A stretch of DNA of 64,000 nt from Gallionella sp. GTDB lineage: Bacteria > Pseudomonadota > Gammaproteobacteria > Burkholderiales > Gallionellaceae. Made by a program: the position numbers and the translations under genes. The DNA lies in NCBI GenBank assembly GCA_028687575.1, contig JAQTZW010000004.1:167439-231438 (forward strand), given 5' to 3'. How positions within the stretch are numbered: the first letter of the stretch is position 1; the number at the start of each line of letters is the position of its first letter. Below the pieces are notes generated by a model. The model was not told where the DNA came from. It ran no database searches and saw nothing but the letters and a program-made list of their open reading frames with translations. This document shows, piece after piece, positions 1 to 10,858 of this stretch.

Positions 1-840
1 CTCGCGCACGCCGAAATTGTTCACGCCGGAGCCGAAGAACACCGGCGTCTGGCGGCCAGCCAGGAATTCCTGCAAGTCGAACGATGCGCCCGCGCCCATC
101 ACCAATTCGGTCTCGTCGCGCATGGATTGCATCTCGGCGGGGCAGGTCTGGGTCAGCCGGTCTATCTCGGCGCCCTTGAGCATTTCCACGCTGCCATCGG
201 CCTTCTCCTCGCCGGGCGTGAAGCGCAGCACCTCGTCGTTGACCAGGTGGTACACGCCCTGAAAACGCTTGCCCATGCCGATCGGCCAGGTGACCGGCGC
301 GCAATGGATCTTCAGCACCGACTCGATCTCGTCCAGCACTTCCAGCGGCTCGCGCACCTCGCGGTCCATCTTGTTGATGAAGGTGATGATGGGCGTGTTG
401 CGCAAGCGGCACACTTCCAGCAGCTTGATGGTTTGCTCCTCGACACCCTTGGCGGCGTCCACCACCATCACGGCGGCATCCACGGCGGTCAGCACGCGGT
501 AAGTGTCCTCAGAGAAATCCTGGTGGCCGGGCGTGTCGAGCAGATTGATCACGCAATCGTCAAAGGTGAACTGCATCACCGAGCTGGCGACCGAGATGCC
601 GCGCTGCTTTTCAATGTCCAGCCAGTCGGAGGTCGCGTGGCGACCGCTCTTGCGCGCCTTCACCGTGCCGGCCATCTGGATCGCGCCGCCGAACAACAGC
701 AGCTTCTCGGTCAGCGTGGTCTTGCCCGCGTCGGGGTGGGAGATGATGGCGAACGTGCGGCGGCGTTTCACCTCGCGGGTGATGCCGTCTGCGCCTGCCG
801 GCGCATCGCCACTTTGGAATTCTTCGGAAGTCTGGATCAT
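1..840 (-). CDS. prfC: Peptide chain release factor 3 (RF3), 5' part
   Basis: Translational GTPase that recycles RF1/RF2 from the ribosome after peptide release. The first 280 codons are present and the rest lies off the left edge, so the gene is cut by the window and not broken. The start ATG (838-840) puts 22 residues before the G domain. The P-loop SHPDAGKTT is at about residues 34-42, followed by switch region residues [17 protein letters not shown], the G3 motif DTPGHQDF and the G4 motif NKMD. This combination is typical of RF3 and not of EF-G. It lies on the same strand as and directly downstream of tRNA-Phe, separated by that tRNA's terminator. No clear own promoter was seen. Confidence 0.95.
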   Translation of the reverse strand, partial: MIQTSEEFQSGDAPAGADGITREVKRRRTFAIISHPDAGKTTLTEKLLLFGGAIQMAGTVKARKSGRHATSDWLDIEKQRGISVASSVMQFTFDDCVINLLDTPGHQDFSEDTYRVLTAVDAAVMVVDAAKGVEEQTIKLLEVCRLRNTPIITFINKMDREVREPLEVLDEIESVLKIHCAPVTWPIGMGKRFQGVYHLVNDEVLRFTPGEEKADGSVEMLKGAEIDRLTQTCPAEMQSMRDETELVMGAGASFDLQEFLAGRQTPVFFGSGVNNFGVRE

Positions 841-858
841 CTTTCTGCACCACAAAAC

Positions 859-890
859 AAAAAGGCTCGCCTAATTTTGGCAAGCCTTTT
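859..890 (-). terminator. Rho-independent terminator of tRNA-Phe
   Basis: On the minus strand AAAAGGCTTGCC pairs with GGCGAGCCTTTT around a short A/T-rich loop, and ends in a run of T. It starts about 10 bases after the tRNA 3' end and lies between the tRNA and prfC. Confidence 0.8.
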
Positions 891-900
891 CGATGTTATT

Positions 901-976
901 TGGTGGCCCGGGGCGGAATCGAACCACCGACACAAGGATTTTCAATCCTCTGCTCTACCGACTGAGCTACCAGGCC
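901..976 (-). tRNA. tRNA-Phe (anticodon GAA)
   Basis: A 76-nt cloverleaf on the minus strand. The acceptor stem GGCCTGG pairs with CCGGGCC (one G-U pair). The D arm has GCTCAGTCGGTAGAGC, the anticodon loop TTGAAAA gives GAA, the T arm has GGTTCGATTCC, and the 3' CCA is encoded (901-903). No integrase or attachment-site duplication was seen beside it. Confidence 0.98.
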
Positions 977-1027
977 ATACTGCTTACGCTCACCGGAAAC
1001 TGACGCTTCCGAGCTTGCGAGCCGCGC

Positions 1028-1055
1028 ATTATACCCATATCCGAAAAAACCGCAA
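1028..1055 (-). promoter_or_regulatory. Sigma-70 promoter of tRNA-Phe
   Basis: On the minus strand a -35 box TTGCGG (1050-1055) and a perfect -10 box TATAAT (1028-1033) are separated by 16 bases. The tRNA 5' end follows about 50 bases downstream. The next bases are GC-rich (GCGCGGCTCGC), resembling the discriminator of stringently controlled stable-RNA promoters. Confidence 0.8.
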
Positions 1056-1084
1056 CAGCTAAAGGCGCGCGACGAAAATGACAA

Positions 1085-1102
1085 ACCCCGCCGAAGCGGG
1101 GT
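1085..1102 (-). terminator. Second terminator after groEL
   Basis: On the minus strand ACCCCGC-TTCG-GCGGGGT forms a 7-bp stem with a C(UUCG)G tetraloop, followed by TTGTCATTTT. It lies about 55 bases past the groEL stop codon. Confidence 0.8.
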
Positions 1103-1132
1103 CTGTTGGGTAATGCCGATGTGTTCCAAAAT

Positions 1133-1150
1133 GCGGCGACGGGTCGCCGC
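1133..1150 (-). terminator. Hairpin directly after groEL
   Basis: On the minus strand GCGGCGA-CCCG-TCGCCGC is followed by ATTTTGG, immediately after the groEL stop. With the hairpin at 1085-1102 it forms a tandem terminator. Confidence 0.6.
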
Positions 1151-1157
1151 TTCGGGA

Positions 1158-3112
<1,955 letters not shown>

Positions 3113-3179
3113 ACTTAATATCTCCTGAATCAATGAGTTGAGTTAAATGCAAAGGCGGGATGCAGGATTGCTCGCCGCT

Positions 3180-3211
3180 CGCAGAGACCGATAATGGGGT
3201 CGGTCTCTGCG
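3180..3211. repeat. 12-bp perfect inverted repeat enclosing the groE -10 box
   Basis: CGCAGAGACCGA (3180-3191) and TCGGTCTCTGCG (3200-3211) are perfect inverted complements separated by exactly eight bases. Read on the minus strand those eight bases are CCCCATTA, the -10 element of the sigma-32-type promoter. The arms do not match CIRCE (TTAGCACTC/GAGTGCTAA). It could be an operator, or a hairpin ending transcription from the upstream flavoprotein gene, although no T run follows. Confidence 0.75.
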
Positions 3212-3219
3212 GTTTCAAG
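3192..3219 (-). promoter_or_regulatory. Sigma-32 (RpoH) heat-shock promoter of groESL
   Basis: On the minus strand CTTGAA (3214-3219) is followed after 14 bases by CCCCATTA (3192-3199). This is very close to the RpoH consensus CTTGAA / CCCCATnT. The groES ATG is 79 bases downstream of the -10 box. Confidence 0.85.
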
Positions 3220-3247
3220 TGCGAAAAGCTAAATTATTTTTGGCGGA

Positions 3248-4498
3248 CTATTCTTTTGCGGGCAATGCGATCTTGTTGTCGGTGCTGAACTGGTAATCCT
3301 TGAAGATGTGTTCGGCGCTCAGCAACTGATAGCTGCCATCGTCATTCCGATGGCTGGTGTCTTTCAGGCGGTAGGCATAGTGGCCGCAAGTCCATAGGTC
3401 ATAGTTGCGCATGTGAGTGCACAAGCAGGTCTTGTCCATCACGGAGAATTTTTTGGCGTCAGGATTGGCTTCCACCACGCGGTTGTAGGCATCTATGTAA
3501 CCGCAGTTTCCAGTGCCATCAAGCACATAACCGAAAGCTTCGCAGTTTGGCCGTATGCCCGAGCCGATGGCTGGACAGCCCTTGATCATGCGCATCGGGT
3601 AGCCGGTAGGGGAGAGGGTGTTGACCTCAATATCCTGCTCACTGGCCTTGAAGTATTCCTGCTGAATCTTTGGCGGAATGCCGCACTCCTTGGCGACGGT
3701 AAAGCGCGTGGCGACCTGCACGGCTGCCGAGCCGGTTTCCAGGTAGCTGACCGCGTCGCTGCCGGTAAAAATGCCGCCAGCCGGTATCACGGGAATATCC
3801 AGCTGCTCGGCCTTGAGATAGGCGATCACTTCAGCGGTGATGGTGCGCAGATCATATTGGGCCCAATCCATGCCGAAACCCAAATGCCCCCCCGCCAAAG
3901 GCCCTTCCACAACGACGAAATCGGGCAGACGATCAGTCTTGGCATTTTTGCGCAAGAACAGCTGCAATGCGCGCACCGAGGAGACGATGATGCCGAGCTT
4001 GGCATCGCGGAAGCGGGGATGATCCTGCATCATCGCGAATGAGCCCAGATGCAAACCCGCCGCGAGGGTAATGCCGTCTATCCCGGCATCCAGCGCGGCC
4101 AATAAGCGCGTGCGCAGTGTTTCGCGCGGTGCGTTCATGGTGAGCTTTTCCATGCAGTTGATGAAGATCATGCCGTCACCACGTTTTGCCTCCATGGTTT
4201 TGCCGACATGCAGGTGGGTCGCCTTGGCAACCTGCTCAAGGTCGAATTTGACGATGGATTTATCGGCTTGCAGGATATTCAGCTTGTATTGCTTTTGCTT
4301 CTCACTGACGAACTTGGTCTTGTAGCGCTTATCGGTCACCGTTGGCAGCATGGCATCGGAGATATGTCCGATACCGCCCAGCCGCGCAGCTTCCAGAGCC
4401 AATTCTGCGGTTGAAATATCCACACCCATGCCGCCTATCATGATAGGCACCAGCTCGCGCTTGCCGAAGCGCAGGCGGAAATCATCTACACATTTCAT
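3248..4498 (-). CDS. Nitronate monooxygenase-like flavin oxidoreductase with Cys-rich C-terminus
   Basis: FMN-dependent TIM-barrel enzyme of the 2-nitropropane dioxygenase / NAD(P)H flavin oxidoreductase family, 416 residues. Supporting segments are the N-terminal PIMIGGMGVDIS, EGPLAGGHLG, PVIPAGGIFTG and GSAAVQVATRF, typical phosphate/flavin-binding parts of the family. The ATG at 4498 has GGAGGG eight bases upstream; an in-frame GTG at 4507 is less likely. The last ~110 residues carry six cysteines (about 308, 319, 332, 358, 360, 371), including a CLC pair and WTCGHYAYR, so a metal site is possible. The substrate is not predictable. It lies upstream of groES on the same strand. Confidence 0.8.
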   Translation of the reverse strand: MKCVDDFRLRFGKRELVPIMIGGMGVDISTAELALEAARLGGIGHISDAMLPTVTDKRYKTKFVSEKQKQYKLNILQADKSIVKFDLEQVAKATHLHVGKTMEAKRGDGMIFINCMEKLTMNAPRETLRTRLLAALDAGIDGITLAAGLHLGSFAMMQDHPRFRDAKLGIIVSSVRALQLFLRKNAKTDRLPDFVVVEGPLAGGHLGFGMDWAQYDLRTITAEVIAYLKAEQLDIPVIPAGGIFTGSDAVSYLETGSAAVQVATRFTVAKECGIPPKIQQEYFKASEQDIEVNTLSPTGYPMRMIKGCPAIGSGIRPNCEAFGYVLDGTGNCGYIDAYNRVVEANPDAKKFSVMDKTCLCTHMRNYDLWTCGHYAYRLKDTSHRNDDGSYQLLSAEHIFKDYQFSTDNKIALPAKE

Positions 4499-4728
4499 TA
4501 CTGCCACCCTCCAACTGCCGCATCAATGGTGCGCCAGACATTATTGTAATAATCCCCCTCCTATCGACCGGACGGAACGAAATCGGGTCGCAAGGAAGCG
4601 GCATTATCGCAAAGATACGGATAAAAACATATTGTTATCCACAATTCGCGCGCAGGATTCCCCGGTAAGCCCGACTGGGCAAGGCCTGATCCCTGACATT
4701 TTGCGCGGTAATTCGCTATCATGCGGCG

Positions 4729-6057
4729 ATGAAAAAGTCTGCCAGTTCCAATGCCGATCTCGTCAGTCGCAGCCTCTCTGCCGTCTGGCATCCCTGCTCA
4801 CAGATGAAGCATTACGAGGCTTTCCCGCTGGTTGCCGTGGCGCGTGGGCAGGGCGTGTGGCTATATGATTTCGATGGCGGGCGCTATCTGGATGCGGTCA
4901 GTTCGTGGTGGGTGAATCTGTTCGGTCATGCCAATCCGCGCATCAACGCCGCGCTGCGCGACCAGCTCGACCAACTGGAGCACGTGATGCTGGCGGGTTT
5001 CACGCACCAGCCGGTGGTGGAGTTGTCCGAACGGCTGCGCGAACTCGCACCGACAGGACTCGGGCATTGCTTTTACGGCTCGGACGGCGCATCGGCCACC
5101 GAGATCGCGCTGAAGATGAGCGCGCATTACTGGCGCAACAGCGGCCAGCCGGACAAGCGCCAATTCATCAGTCTTGCGAACAGCTACCACGGCGAAACGC
5201 TGGGCGCGCTGTCGGTCACCGACGTGGCGTTGTTCCGCGATGCCTATGGCGCGCTGATCCGGCAACAGGCTACCGTCGCCAGCCCCGACTGGCGCGAGGC
5301 CTGCGACGGGGAGGATGCCGAGGCGGTCGCGCTGCGCGCTGCCGGCGAGCTTGAAGCGCATCTGCAACAGCATCACGAACAGCTTGCCGCCTTCATCATC
5401 GAGCCGCTGGTGCAGGGCGCGGCGGGTATGGCGATGTACCACCCGGCCTATCTGCGCCGCGCCCGCGAACTGTGCGACCGCTACCGCGTACACCTGATCG
5501 CCGACGAGATCGCGGTCGGCATGGGCCGCACCGGCACGCTGTTCGCCTGCGAACAGGGCGGCATCAGCCCGGACTTTCTGCTGATCTCCAAGGGCATCAC
5601 CGGCGGCTACCTGCCGCTGTCCATCGTGATGACCACGGACGAGGTCTACCGGGCGTTCTATGACGACCAGACCGCGCGCGGCTTTCTGCATTCGCATTCC
5701 TACACCGGCAACCCGCTGGCCTGTCGCGCAGCACTCGCCACGCTGGACATCTTCGCGGCGGACGACGTGCTGCGCGCCAACCGCCATCGCGCGGCGCGGC
5801 TCAACCAGATTGCCGCACCGCTGCGCGCCCATCCGGCGGTGCGAAATTGGCGCAACACCGGCATGATCTGGGCGTTCGAGGTGGAATCGCCGCATGCCGA
5901 TTTCGCGCGGCGCTGCTTCGCGCTGGGCTTGCAGCACGAGCTGCTGCTGCGTCCGATGGGCAACACCGTGTATTTCATGCCGCCGTATGTGATCAGCGAG
6001 GACGAGATGCAATGGCTCGTTGAACGCACGCTGGCCGTTATCGGGGCGCTGACATGA
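4729..6057 (+). CDS. bioA: Adenosylmethionine-8-amino-7-oxononanoate aminotransferase (BioA)
   Basis: PLP-dependent class III aminotransferase that converts KAPA to DAPA in biotin synthesis, with SAM as amino donor. 442 residues. Family features: SSWWVNLFGHANPRI, the glycine-rich YGSDGASATEIALKM, SYHGETLGALSVTD, the metal/PLP aspartate segment HLIADEIAVGMGRTG, and the PLP lysine in LLISKGITGGYLPLS. No other bio gene is in the window, so the pathway is split. It overlaps dacB by ATGA (6054-6057). The 220-bp gap before it shows no palindrome like a BirA operator. Confidence 0.95.
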   Translation: MKKSASSNADLVSRSLSAVWHPCSQMKHYEAFPLVAVARGQGVWLYDFDGGRYLDAVSSWWVNLFGHANPRINAALRDQLDQLEHVMLAGFTHQPVVELSERLRELAPTGLGHCFYGSDGASATEIALKMSAHYWRNSGQPDKRQFISLANSYHGETLGALSVTDVALFRDAYGALIRQQATVASPDWREACDGEDAEAVALRAAGELEAHLQQHHEQLAAFIIEPLVQGAAGMAMYHPAYLRRARELCDRYRVHLIADEIAVGMGRTGTLFACEQGGISPDFLLISKGITGGYLPLSIVMTTDEVYRAFYDDQTARGFLHSHSYTGNPLACRAALATLDIFAADDVLRANRHRAARLNQIAAPLRAHPAVRNWRNTGMIWAFEVESPHADFARRCFALGLQHELLLRPMGNTVYFMPPYVISEDEMQWLVERTLAVIGALT

Positions 6058-7481
6058 AGCGCGGCTGGCTTGCGCTATTCGCCCTGTGCTTTGCCGCCGG
6101 TGCGATGGCGGCATCGCTGCCCGTCGCCGTCCGGCAGGAGCTGAAACAGGCGGGCATCCCGCAGTCGTCGGTCGCGGTGGTGGTGCAACAGGTAGGCAAG
6201 CGCCAGCCCTTGTTGCATCTGAATGACGAACGGGCGATGAATCCCGCCTCCACCATGAAGCTGCTCACCACCTTCGCCGCACTCGATCTGCTCGGCCCCG
6301 CTTACACCTGGAAGACCGAGGCGTATCTGGACGGCGAACTCAAGGACGGTGTGCTGGAAGGCAATCTCGTCCTCAAGGGCTATGGCGACCCCAAGTTCAC
6401 CGTCGAGCAATTCTGGCTGTGGCTGGCCGAGATGCGCGCGCGCGGTCTGCGCGAGATACGCGGCGACCTGGTGCTGGATCGCAGCTACTTCGATATTCCG
6501 CCGTTCGATGCCGGTGCTTTCGACAACGATCCGGTGCGCGCCTACAACGTCGGCGCGGACGCGCTGCTGCTCAATTTCAACACGCTGAAGCTGAGCTATC
6601 TGCCCGAGGGCGGAGCGTTGCGTGTGTTTACCGAGCCCAGGCTTGATGGACTGCCACTGGACAACCGGCTGGCGGCGCTTGCCGATGGCCCGTGCGACGA
6701 CTGGGATGATGGCATCTTGGTCGAGACCGGCGGCGACGTCGTGGCGTTGCGGGGCGGCTACCCCGGCGTGTGCGGAGAACGTTCGCACAACCTGAGCCTG
6801 ATGCCGCACGCCCGCTACGTCGAGGCCGTGTTCCGCTCGCTGTGGCGCGAGTTGGGCGGCACGTTGCAGGGCGTGGCGCGCGATGGCGCGGCAAGCGAAC
6901 GGGCGCGGCTGTTCGCCACCCATCGCTCCGAGCCGCTCGCGCAGGTCATCCGCGACATCAATAAATTCAGCAACAACGTGATGGCGCGGCAGCTTTTCCT
7001 GACACTGGGTGAGGCCGCACCGGCGCTGCCCGCCGATGGCGAAGGTGTGTCAGCCGCGCCGATGAGTGTGGCGCGCAGCGTGCAGACCGTTCAGGACTGG
7101 CTGGTGCAGCAGGGGCTGGATTTCCCCGAACTGGTGCTGGAAAACGGTGCCGGTCTGTCGCGCATCGAGCGCATCTCCGCCGACCATCTGGCACAGTTGT
7201 TGTTGCGCGCGGCGGCGCACCCGCTGAGCGCCGAACTGCAAGCCTCGCTGCCTATCCTGGGCGTGGACGGCACGATGAAGAAACGCCTGAAGGACAGCCC
7301 TGCCGCCAGTCACGCCCACTTAAAGAGCGGCACGCTGGACGGCGTCAGGACGCTGGCCGGCTACGTCCGCTCGGATGCTGGCCGCGAGTGGGTGGTGGTG
7401 TGCTTCATCGCCCACCCGAGCGCGAAATCCGGAAAAGCCGCGCAGGATGCGCTGGTGGAGTGGGTGCGGGGGTTGGAGTGA
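6054..7481 (+). CDS. dacB: D-alanyl-D-alanine carboxypeptidase/endopeptidase (PBP4 type)
   Basis: Periplasmic class C penicillin-binding protein that trims peptidoglycan stem peptides and cross-links, 475 residues. A signal peptide MKRGWLALFALCFAAGAMA precedes the mature part. All three catalytic motifs are present: SxxK as STMK (about residue 66), SxN as SNN within INKFSNNVMARQL, and KTG as KSG in HLKSGTLDGVRTLAGYV. The long insert between SxxK and SxN is typical of the PBP4 family. The start overlaps the bioA stop, so translation is probably coupled. Confidence 0.93.
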   Translation: MKRGWLALFALCFAAGAMAASLPVAVRQELKQAGIPQSSVAVVVQQVGKRQPLLHLNDERAMNPASTMKLLTTFAALDLLGPAYTWKTEAYLDGELKDGVLEGNLVLKGYGDPKFTVEQFWLWLAEMRARGLREIRGDLVLDRSYFDIPPFDAGAFDNDPVRAYNVGADALLLNFNTLKLSYLPEGGALRVFTEPRLDGLPLDNRLAALADGPCDDWDDGILVETGGDVVALRGGYPGVCGERSHNLSLMPHARYVEAVFRSLWRELGGTLQGVARDGAASERARLFATHRSEPLAQVIRDINKFSNNVMARQLFLTLGEAAPALPADGEGVSAAPMSVARSVQTVQDWLVQQGLDFPELVLENGAGLSRIERISADHLAQLLLRAAAHPLSAELQASLPILGVDGTMKKRLKDSPAASHAHLKSGTLDGVRTLAGYVRSDAGREWVVVCFIAHPSAKSGKAAQDALVEWVRGLE

Positions 7482-7491
7482 GTCTGCTTGT

Positions 7492-7509
7492 AGCCGGGAT
7501 GCCCCGGCT
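7492..7509 (+). terminator. Hairpin between convergent dacB and ubiD
   Basis: AGCCGGG-ATGC-CCCGGCT, followed by TATTTCGTTT. It can end dacB transcription. It is headed by GTAG (7490-7493), so a REP-like palindrome is an alternative reading. Confidence 0.5.
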
Positions 7510-7526
7510 TATTTCGTTTGCTGGTG

Positions 7527-9005
7527 CTAAATTCCCAACTCCCCCCACATCGCATCCACCCTGGCCTTGACCGATTCGTCCATCACGATGGGCGTGCCCC
7601 ATTCGCGGTTGGTCTCGCCCGGCCACTTGTTGGTGGCATCCAGCCCCATCTTGCCGCCCAGCCCGGACACGGGCGAGGCGAAGTCGAGGTAATCAATCGG
7701 CGTGTTCTCCACCAGCAGCGTGTCGCGCACCGGGTCCATGCGGGTGGTGATCGCCCACATCACTTCCTGCCATGAGCGGGTGTCAATGTCGTCATCCACG
7801 ACGATGATGAACTTGGTGTACATGAACTGGCGCAAAAAGCTCCAGATGCCGAACATCACGCGTTTGGCGTGGCCGGCGTATTGTTTCTTGATGGACACCA
7901 CCGCCATGCGGTAGCTGCATCCCTCCGGCGGCAGGTAAAAATCCACGATCTCCGGGAACTGCTTTTGCAGCAGCGGCACGAACACTTCGTTCAGCGCCAC
8001 GCCCAGCATCGCCGGCTCGTCGGGCGGCTTGCCGGTGTAGGTGCTGTGGTAGATGGGGTTAGAGCGCATGGTGATGCGCTCGACCGTGAACACCGGGAAA
8101 TGATCCTGCTCGTTGTAGTAGCCGGTGTGGTCGCCATACGGCCCTTCCAGCGCGGTCTCGCCGGGATGGATCACGCCTTCCAGCACAATCTCGGCGCTTG
8201 CCGGCACTTGCAGGTCGGAGCCGATGCATTTCACCAGCTCGGTCTTGGCTCCGCGCAGCAGGCCGGCGAACTGGTATTCGGAGAGCGAGTCCGGTACGGG
8301 CGTAACCGCGCCGAGGATGGTGGCCGGGTCGGCTCCGATTACCACTGCCACCGGGAACGGCTGGCCCGGATTCTTTTCGCAATGGTCGCGGAAATCCAGC
8401 GCGCCGCCGCGATGCGCCAGCCAGCGCATGATGACCTTGTTCGGCCCCAGCACCTGCTGGCGGTAGATGCCGAGATTCTGGCGCGTCTTGGCAGGGCCGC
8501 GTGTCACCACCAGTCCCCAGGTGATCAAGGGGGCCACATCGCCGGGCCAGCAGTGCTGGATGGGCAGCTTGGCCAGATCAACTTCCGCGCCTTCCCAGAC
8601 GATGTCCTGGCAGGGCGCGGAGGACAGCACCTTGGGCGACATGGACAGCACCTGCTTCAATACCGGCCACTTTTCCCATGCGTCTTTCAGCCCCTTGGGT
8701 GGCTCGGGTTCTTTGAGATAGGCCAGCAGTTTGCCGACCTCGCGCAGCGCGTCGGTGCTTTCCTCGCCCATGCCCAGCGCCACGCGGCGCGGCGTGCCGA
8801 ACAGGTTGGCCAGCACCGGCATGGCCTGTTTATTGCCGTCGCGGTCTGTTACGTTCTCGAACAATAGCGCCGGCCCCTGAGCGCGCAGTACGCGGTCGCA
8901 GATTTCGGTCATTTCCAGATGGCTGGAGACTGCTGCTGTCACCCGCTTGAGTTCGCCGATCTTTTCCAGTTGCGCGATGAAGTCGCGCAGGTCGTGGTAT
9001 TTCAT
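7527..9005 (-). CDS. ubiD: 4-hydroxy-3-polyprenylbenzoate decarboxylase (UbiD)
   Basis: Prenylated-FMN-dependent decarboxylase of ubiquinone biosynthesis, 492 residues from the ATG at 9003-9005. GGGAG lies six bases before this ATG; an ATG two codons upstream has no room for a ribosome-binding site. It opens [22 protein letters not shown], as in the family, and includes [21 protein letters not shown], the metal/cofactor region [16 protein letters not shown], and [20 protein letters not shown]. It is the last gene of a minus-strand unit after two acyltransferases. The FMN prenyltransferase UbiX is not in the window. Confidence 0.95.
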   Translation of the reverse strand: MKYHDLRDFIAQLEKIGELKRVTAAVSSHLEMTEICDRVLRAQGPALLFENVTDRDGNKQAMPVLANLFGTPRRVALGMGEESTDALREVGKLLAYLKEPEPPKGLKDAWEKWPVLKQVLSMSPKVLSSAPCQDIVWEGAEVDLAKLPIQHCWPGDVAPLITWGLVVTRGPAKTRQNLGIYRQQVLGPNKVIMRWLAHRGGALDFRDHCEKNPGQPFPVAVVIGADPATILGAVTPVPDSLSEYQFAGLLRGAKTELVKCIGSDLQVPASAEIVLEGVIHPGETALEGPYGDHTGYYNEQDHFPVFTVERITMRSNPIYHSTYTGKPPDEPAMLGVALNEVFVPLLQKQFPEIVDFYLPPEGCSYRMAVVSIKKQYAGHAKRVMFGIWSFLRQFMYTKFIIVVDDDIDTRSWQEVMWAITTRMDPVRDTLLVENTPIDYLDFASPVSGLGGKMGLDATNKWPGETNREWGTPIVMDESVKARVDAMWGELGI

Positions 9006-9030
9006 TGCCATCTCCCGCCCTGATGGGGCG

Positions 9031-9903
9031 CTAGTAGTATTTTTCTGCGCCTTCCGGGCGGTTCTTGAAGCGTTTGTGCAACCAGAAATACTGTTCCGGC
9101 ATTTCCAGGATGCGCTGTTCGAGGAATTCGTTCATGCGCCGCGCGTCGGCAATGGGGTCGCCGCTGGGGTAGTTCTCCCAGGCTGGATAGAAAGTCAGCA
9201 CATAGCCCTGGCCGCCTGGCAGTAATCGGGTGATGCAGGGGACGACGCTGGCGCCGGTCATCTCGGCGATGCGCGAGACCGAGGTCATGGTCGCGGCGGG
9301 CACGCCGAAGAACGGCACGAAAGCGCCATCCTTGACGCCCTGATCCTGGTCGGGCAGGTAGATGAACGGCATGTTGGCGCGCATTCCCTTGATGATGGGG
9401 CGCAGCCCTTGCTGGCGTGAATACAGCAGTTGGGTGCGGAAGCGGGTGCGTTTCTTCAGCAGCAATTCGGTCAGATAGGGGTTCTTCTGGTTTGAGTACA
9501 TGCACACTGTGTCGGTGTGTAGCGCAATCCACTGGCCAACGATGTCCAATCCGACGAAGTGCGGGTTGAGGAAGATTGCGGGGCGCCCTCTGACTGCGTC
9601 GAAATGTTCGACACCTTCCACGCGTATCATGCCGAGAATGCGTTCCGGGCGCGACCACCACAGGATGCCGCGTTCAAACAAGCCGCGAGCGAACATTTTG
9701 AAGTGGTCACGCAGCAGTTGGTCGCGTGCCGCTACGCTCATTTCCGGGAAGCACAGTCTCAGGTTGATTGCGCCGACGTTGCGGCGTTCGGCGGCCACGC
9801 GGTAGAGCAGTGAGCCGACCCCATTGCCGATAGCGGCAATCGCGCCCAGCGGCAGGAAATGGATCAGCCAGAGGATGAATACCCCGAGTTTGGCTGCCAT
9901 CAT
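9031..9903 (-). CDS. LpxL/HtrB-type acyltransferase (second of a tandem pair)
   Basis: Inner-membrane acyltransferase of the lipid A late acyltransferase family, 290 residues. An N-terminal membrane segment ([21 protein letters not shown]) is followed by the catalytic HX4D motif in [11 protein letters not shown] and by [21 protein letters not shown]. The start ATG at 9903 overlaps the stop of the upstream paralogue; a second ATG at 9900 is equally usable, with AGGAG upstream. Family membership is clear. Whether it transfers lauroyl, myristoyl or another chain cannot be told from sequence. Confidence 0.85.
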   Translation of the reverse strand: MMAAKLGVFILWLIHFLPLGAIAAIGNGVGSLLYRVAAERRNVGAINLRLCFPEMSVAARDQLLRDHFKMFARGLFERGILWWSRPERILGMIRVEGVEHFDAVRGRPAIFLNPHFVGLDIVGQWIALHTDTVCMYSNQKNPYLTELLLKKRTRFRTQLLYSRQQGLRPIIKGMRANMPFIYLPDQDQGVKDGAFVPFFGVPAATMTSVSRIAEMTGASVVPCITRLLPGGQGYVLTFYPAWENYPSGDPIADARRMNEFLEQRILEMPEQYFWLHKRFKNRPEGAEKYY

Positions 9904-10778
9904 GCTGCTCCTGTCGGTGCGGGAGGCTGCACGCCGCGTGGCACTTTGTAACGGTTGTAGCTCCACAGGTATTGCGTCGGACAGCTGCGCACCGCTGCTT
10001 CAACTGCGCGATTGATTTGTAGGGTGACTGATGCATCTGCTGTGAACTCTAGTGGAGTGAATCGCATTGCATATCCTGCCCCTTGTGGCAAACGTTCGGC
10101 GACGCACATCAGTACCGTTGCTCCGCTGGTCTGCAGCAAGCGCGTCACCAAGGTCATGGTGTACGCAGGACGGCCGAAAAAGGGCGTCCACTCGCCTTCT
10201 CCATTGCTAGGCACTTGATCCGGCAGAATGCCAATCACTTCACCGCGCTTGAGCGCCTTCAGCAAGGTGCGCACGCCGCCGATGTCGGCGCGCGCCAGTT
10301 TCATTTGGCCGCGTTCGCGACCTTGCCTCACTACGACATCCATCCATGCCAGTTTGGGCACACGGTACATGCAGGTCATGGGCGTATGCGCGCCGAGGTA
10401 GAGTCCGATGACCTCGAAGCAGCCGATGTGAGGGGTGAGAATGATGAGCCCCTTGCCTTGTGTCTGCGCCGCGTCGACCAACTCCCATCCTTGGCACTCT
10501 TTCACTTTGGCGAGCACCTGCTCTAGCGGACGCCGCCATACCCATGGTAACTCGGCCATGCTTTTGCCTGCTTCCGTCACGTTGGCGCGCAACACGGCTC
10601 GCAACTCTTCCGCTGAACGACCTTTCCCATCGCGTCCCAGATTCTCACGCAGGCGCGCTGCGTAATCTCCCGACAGCCAATAGGTTAGCCAGCCCATCAG
10701 CGCACCGATGCCGTGTAGCAGCCTTAACGGCACGCGTGACAACAGCTCAAATAAGGCAACTACTAGGAATTTACTCAT
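9900..10778 (-). CDS. LpxL/HtrB-type acyltransferase (first of a tandem pair)
   Basis: Second member of the lipid A late acyltransferase family, 292 residues. It has an N-terminal hydrophobic anchor, a catalytic HX4E motif in TPHIGCFEVIGLYLG, and GILPDQVPSNGEGEWTPFFGRPAYTM. It differs from its neighbour in the acidic motif residue (E against D). The pair overlaps by four bases and leads into ubiD 25 bases later, so all three are probably co-transcribed. It is divergent from metK across an 80-bp gap. Confidence 0.85.
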   Translation of the reverse strand: MSKFLVVALFELLSRVPLRLLHGIGALMGWLTYWLSGDYAARLRENLGRDGKGRSAEELRAVLRANVTEAGKSMAELPWVWRRPLEQVLAKVKECQGWELVDAAQTQGKGLIILTPHIGCFEVIGLYLGAHTPMTCMYRVPKLAWMDVVVRQGRERGQMKLARADIGGVRTLLKALKRGEVIGILPDQVPSNGEGEWTPFFGRPAYTMTLVTRLLQTSGATVLMCVAERLPQGAGYAMRFTPLEFTADASVTLQINRAVEAAVRSCPTQYLWSYNRYKVPRGVQPPAPTGAA

Positions 10779-10811
10779 TAATATGGGGAATGATGTTTTT
10801 TTACGGGTATT

Positions 10812-10820
10812 TGTTATAAT
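10812..10820 (+). promoter_or_regulatory. Extended -10 promoter of metK
   Basis: TGTTATAAT is a perfect -10 box TATAAT (10815-10820) preceded by TGn. No convincing -35 is visible, which fits an extended -10 promoter. The leader to the metK ATG would be only about 30 nt, too short for a SAM riboswitch, and none was seen. Confidence 0.65.
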
Positions 10821-10858
10821 CCGCGTCCTTTGATAACAACTTGAGCGAGCGCGACACC

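Noticed and set aside
901..976. tRNA-Phe as an integration site
   Set aside because: No integrase gene and no repeat of the tRNA 3' end seen in the window.
127..1062. Open frame opposite prfC running through tRNA-Phe
   Set aside because: It crosses a clear tRNA gene and its terminator, so it cannot be a real gene.
3121..3247. CIRCE element before groES
   Set aside because: No TTAGCACTC/GAGTGCTAA arms; the inverted repeat there is unrelated.
4508..4728. BirA-type operator before bioA
   Set aside because: No TTGTAAACC-like inverted pair; only an imperfect GGATAA/TTATCC repeat, too weak to call.
4861..6114. 417-codon open frame opposite bioA
   Set aside because: Antisense shadow of a strongly supported gene.
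7490..7509. GTAG-headed hairpin as a REP element
   Set aside because: Short stem at the end of dacB followed by a T-rich stretch; read as a terminator, though a REP origin is possible.
10779..10858. SAM riboswitch before metK
   Set aside because: The leader after the -10 box is about 30 nt with no matching helices.
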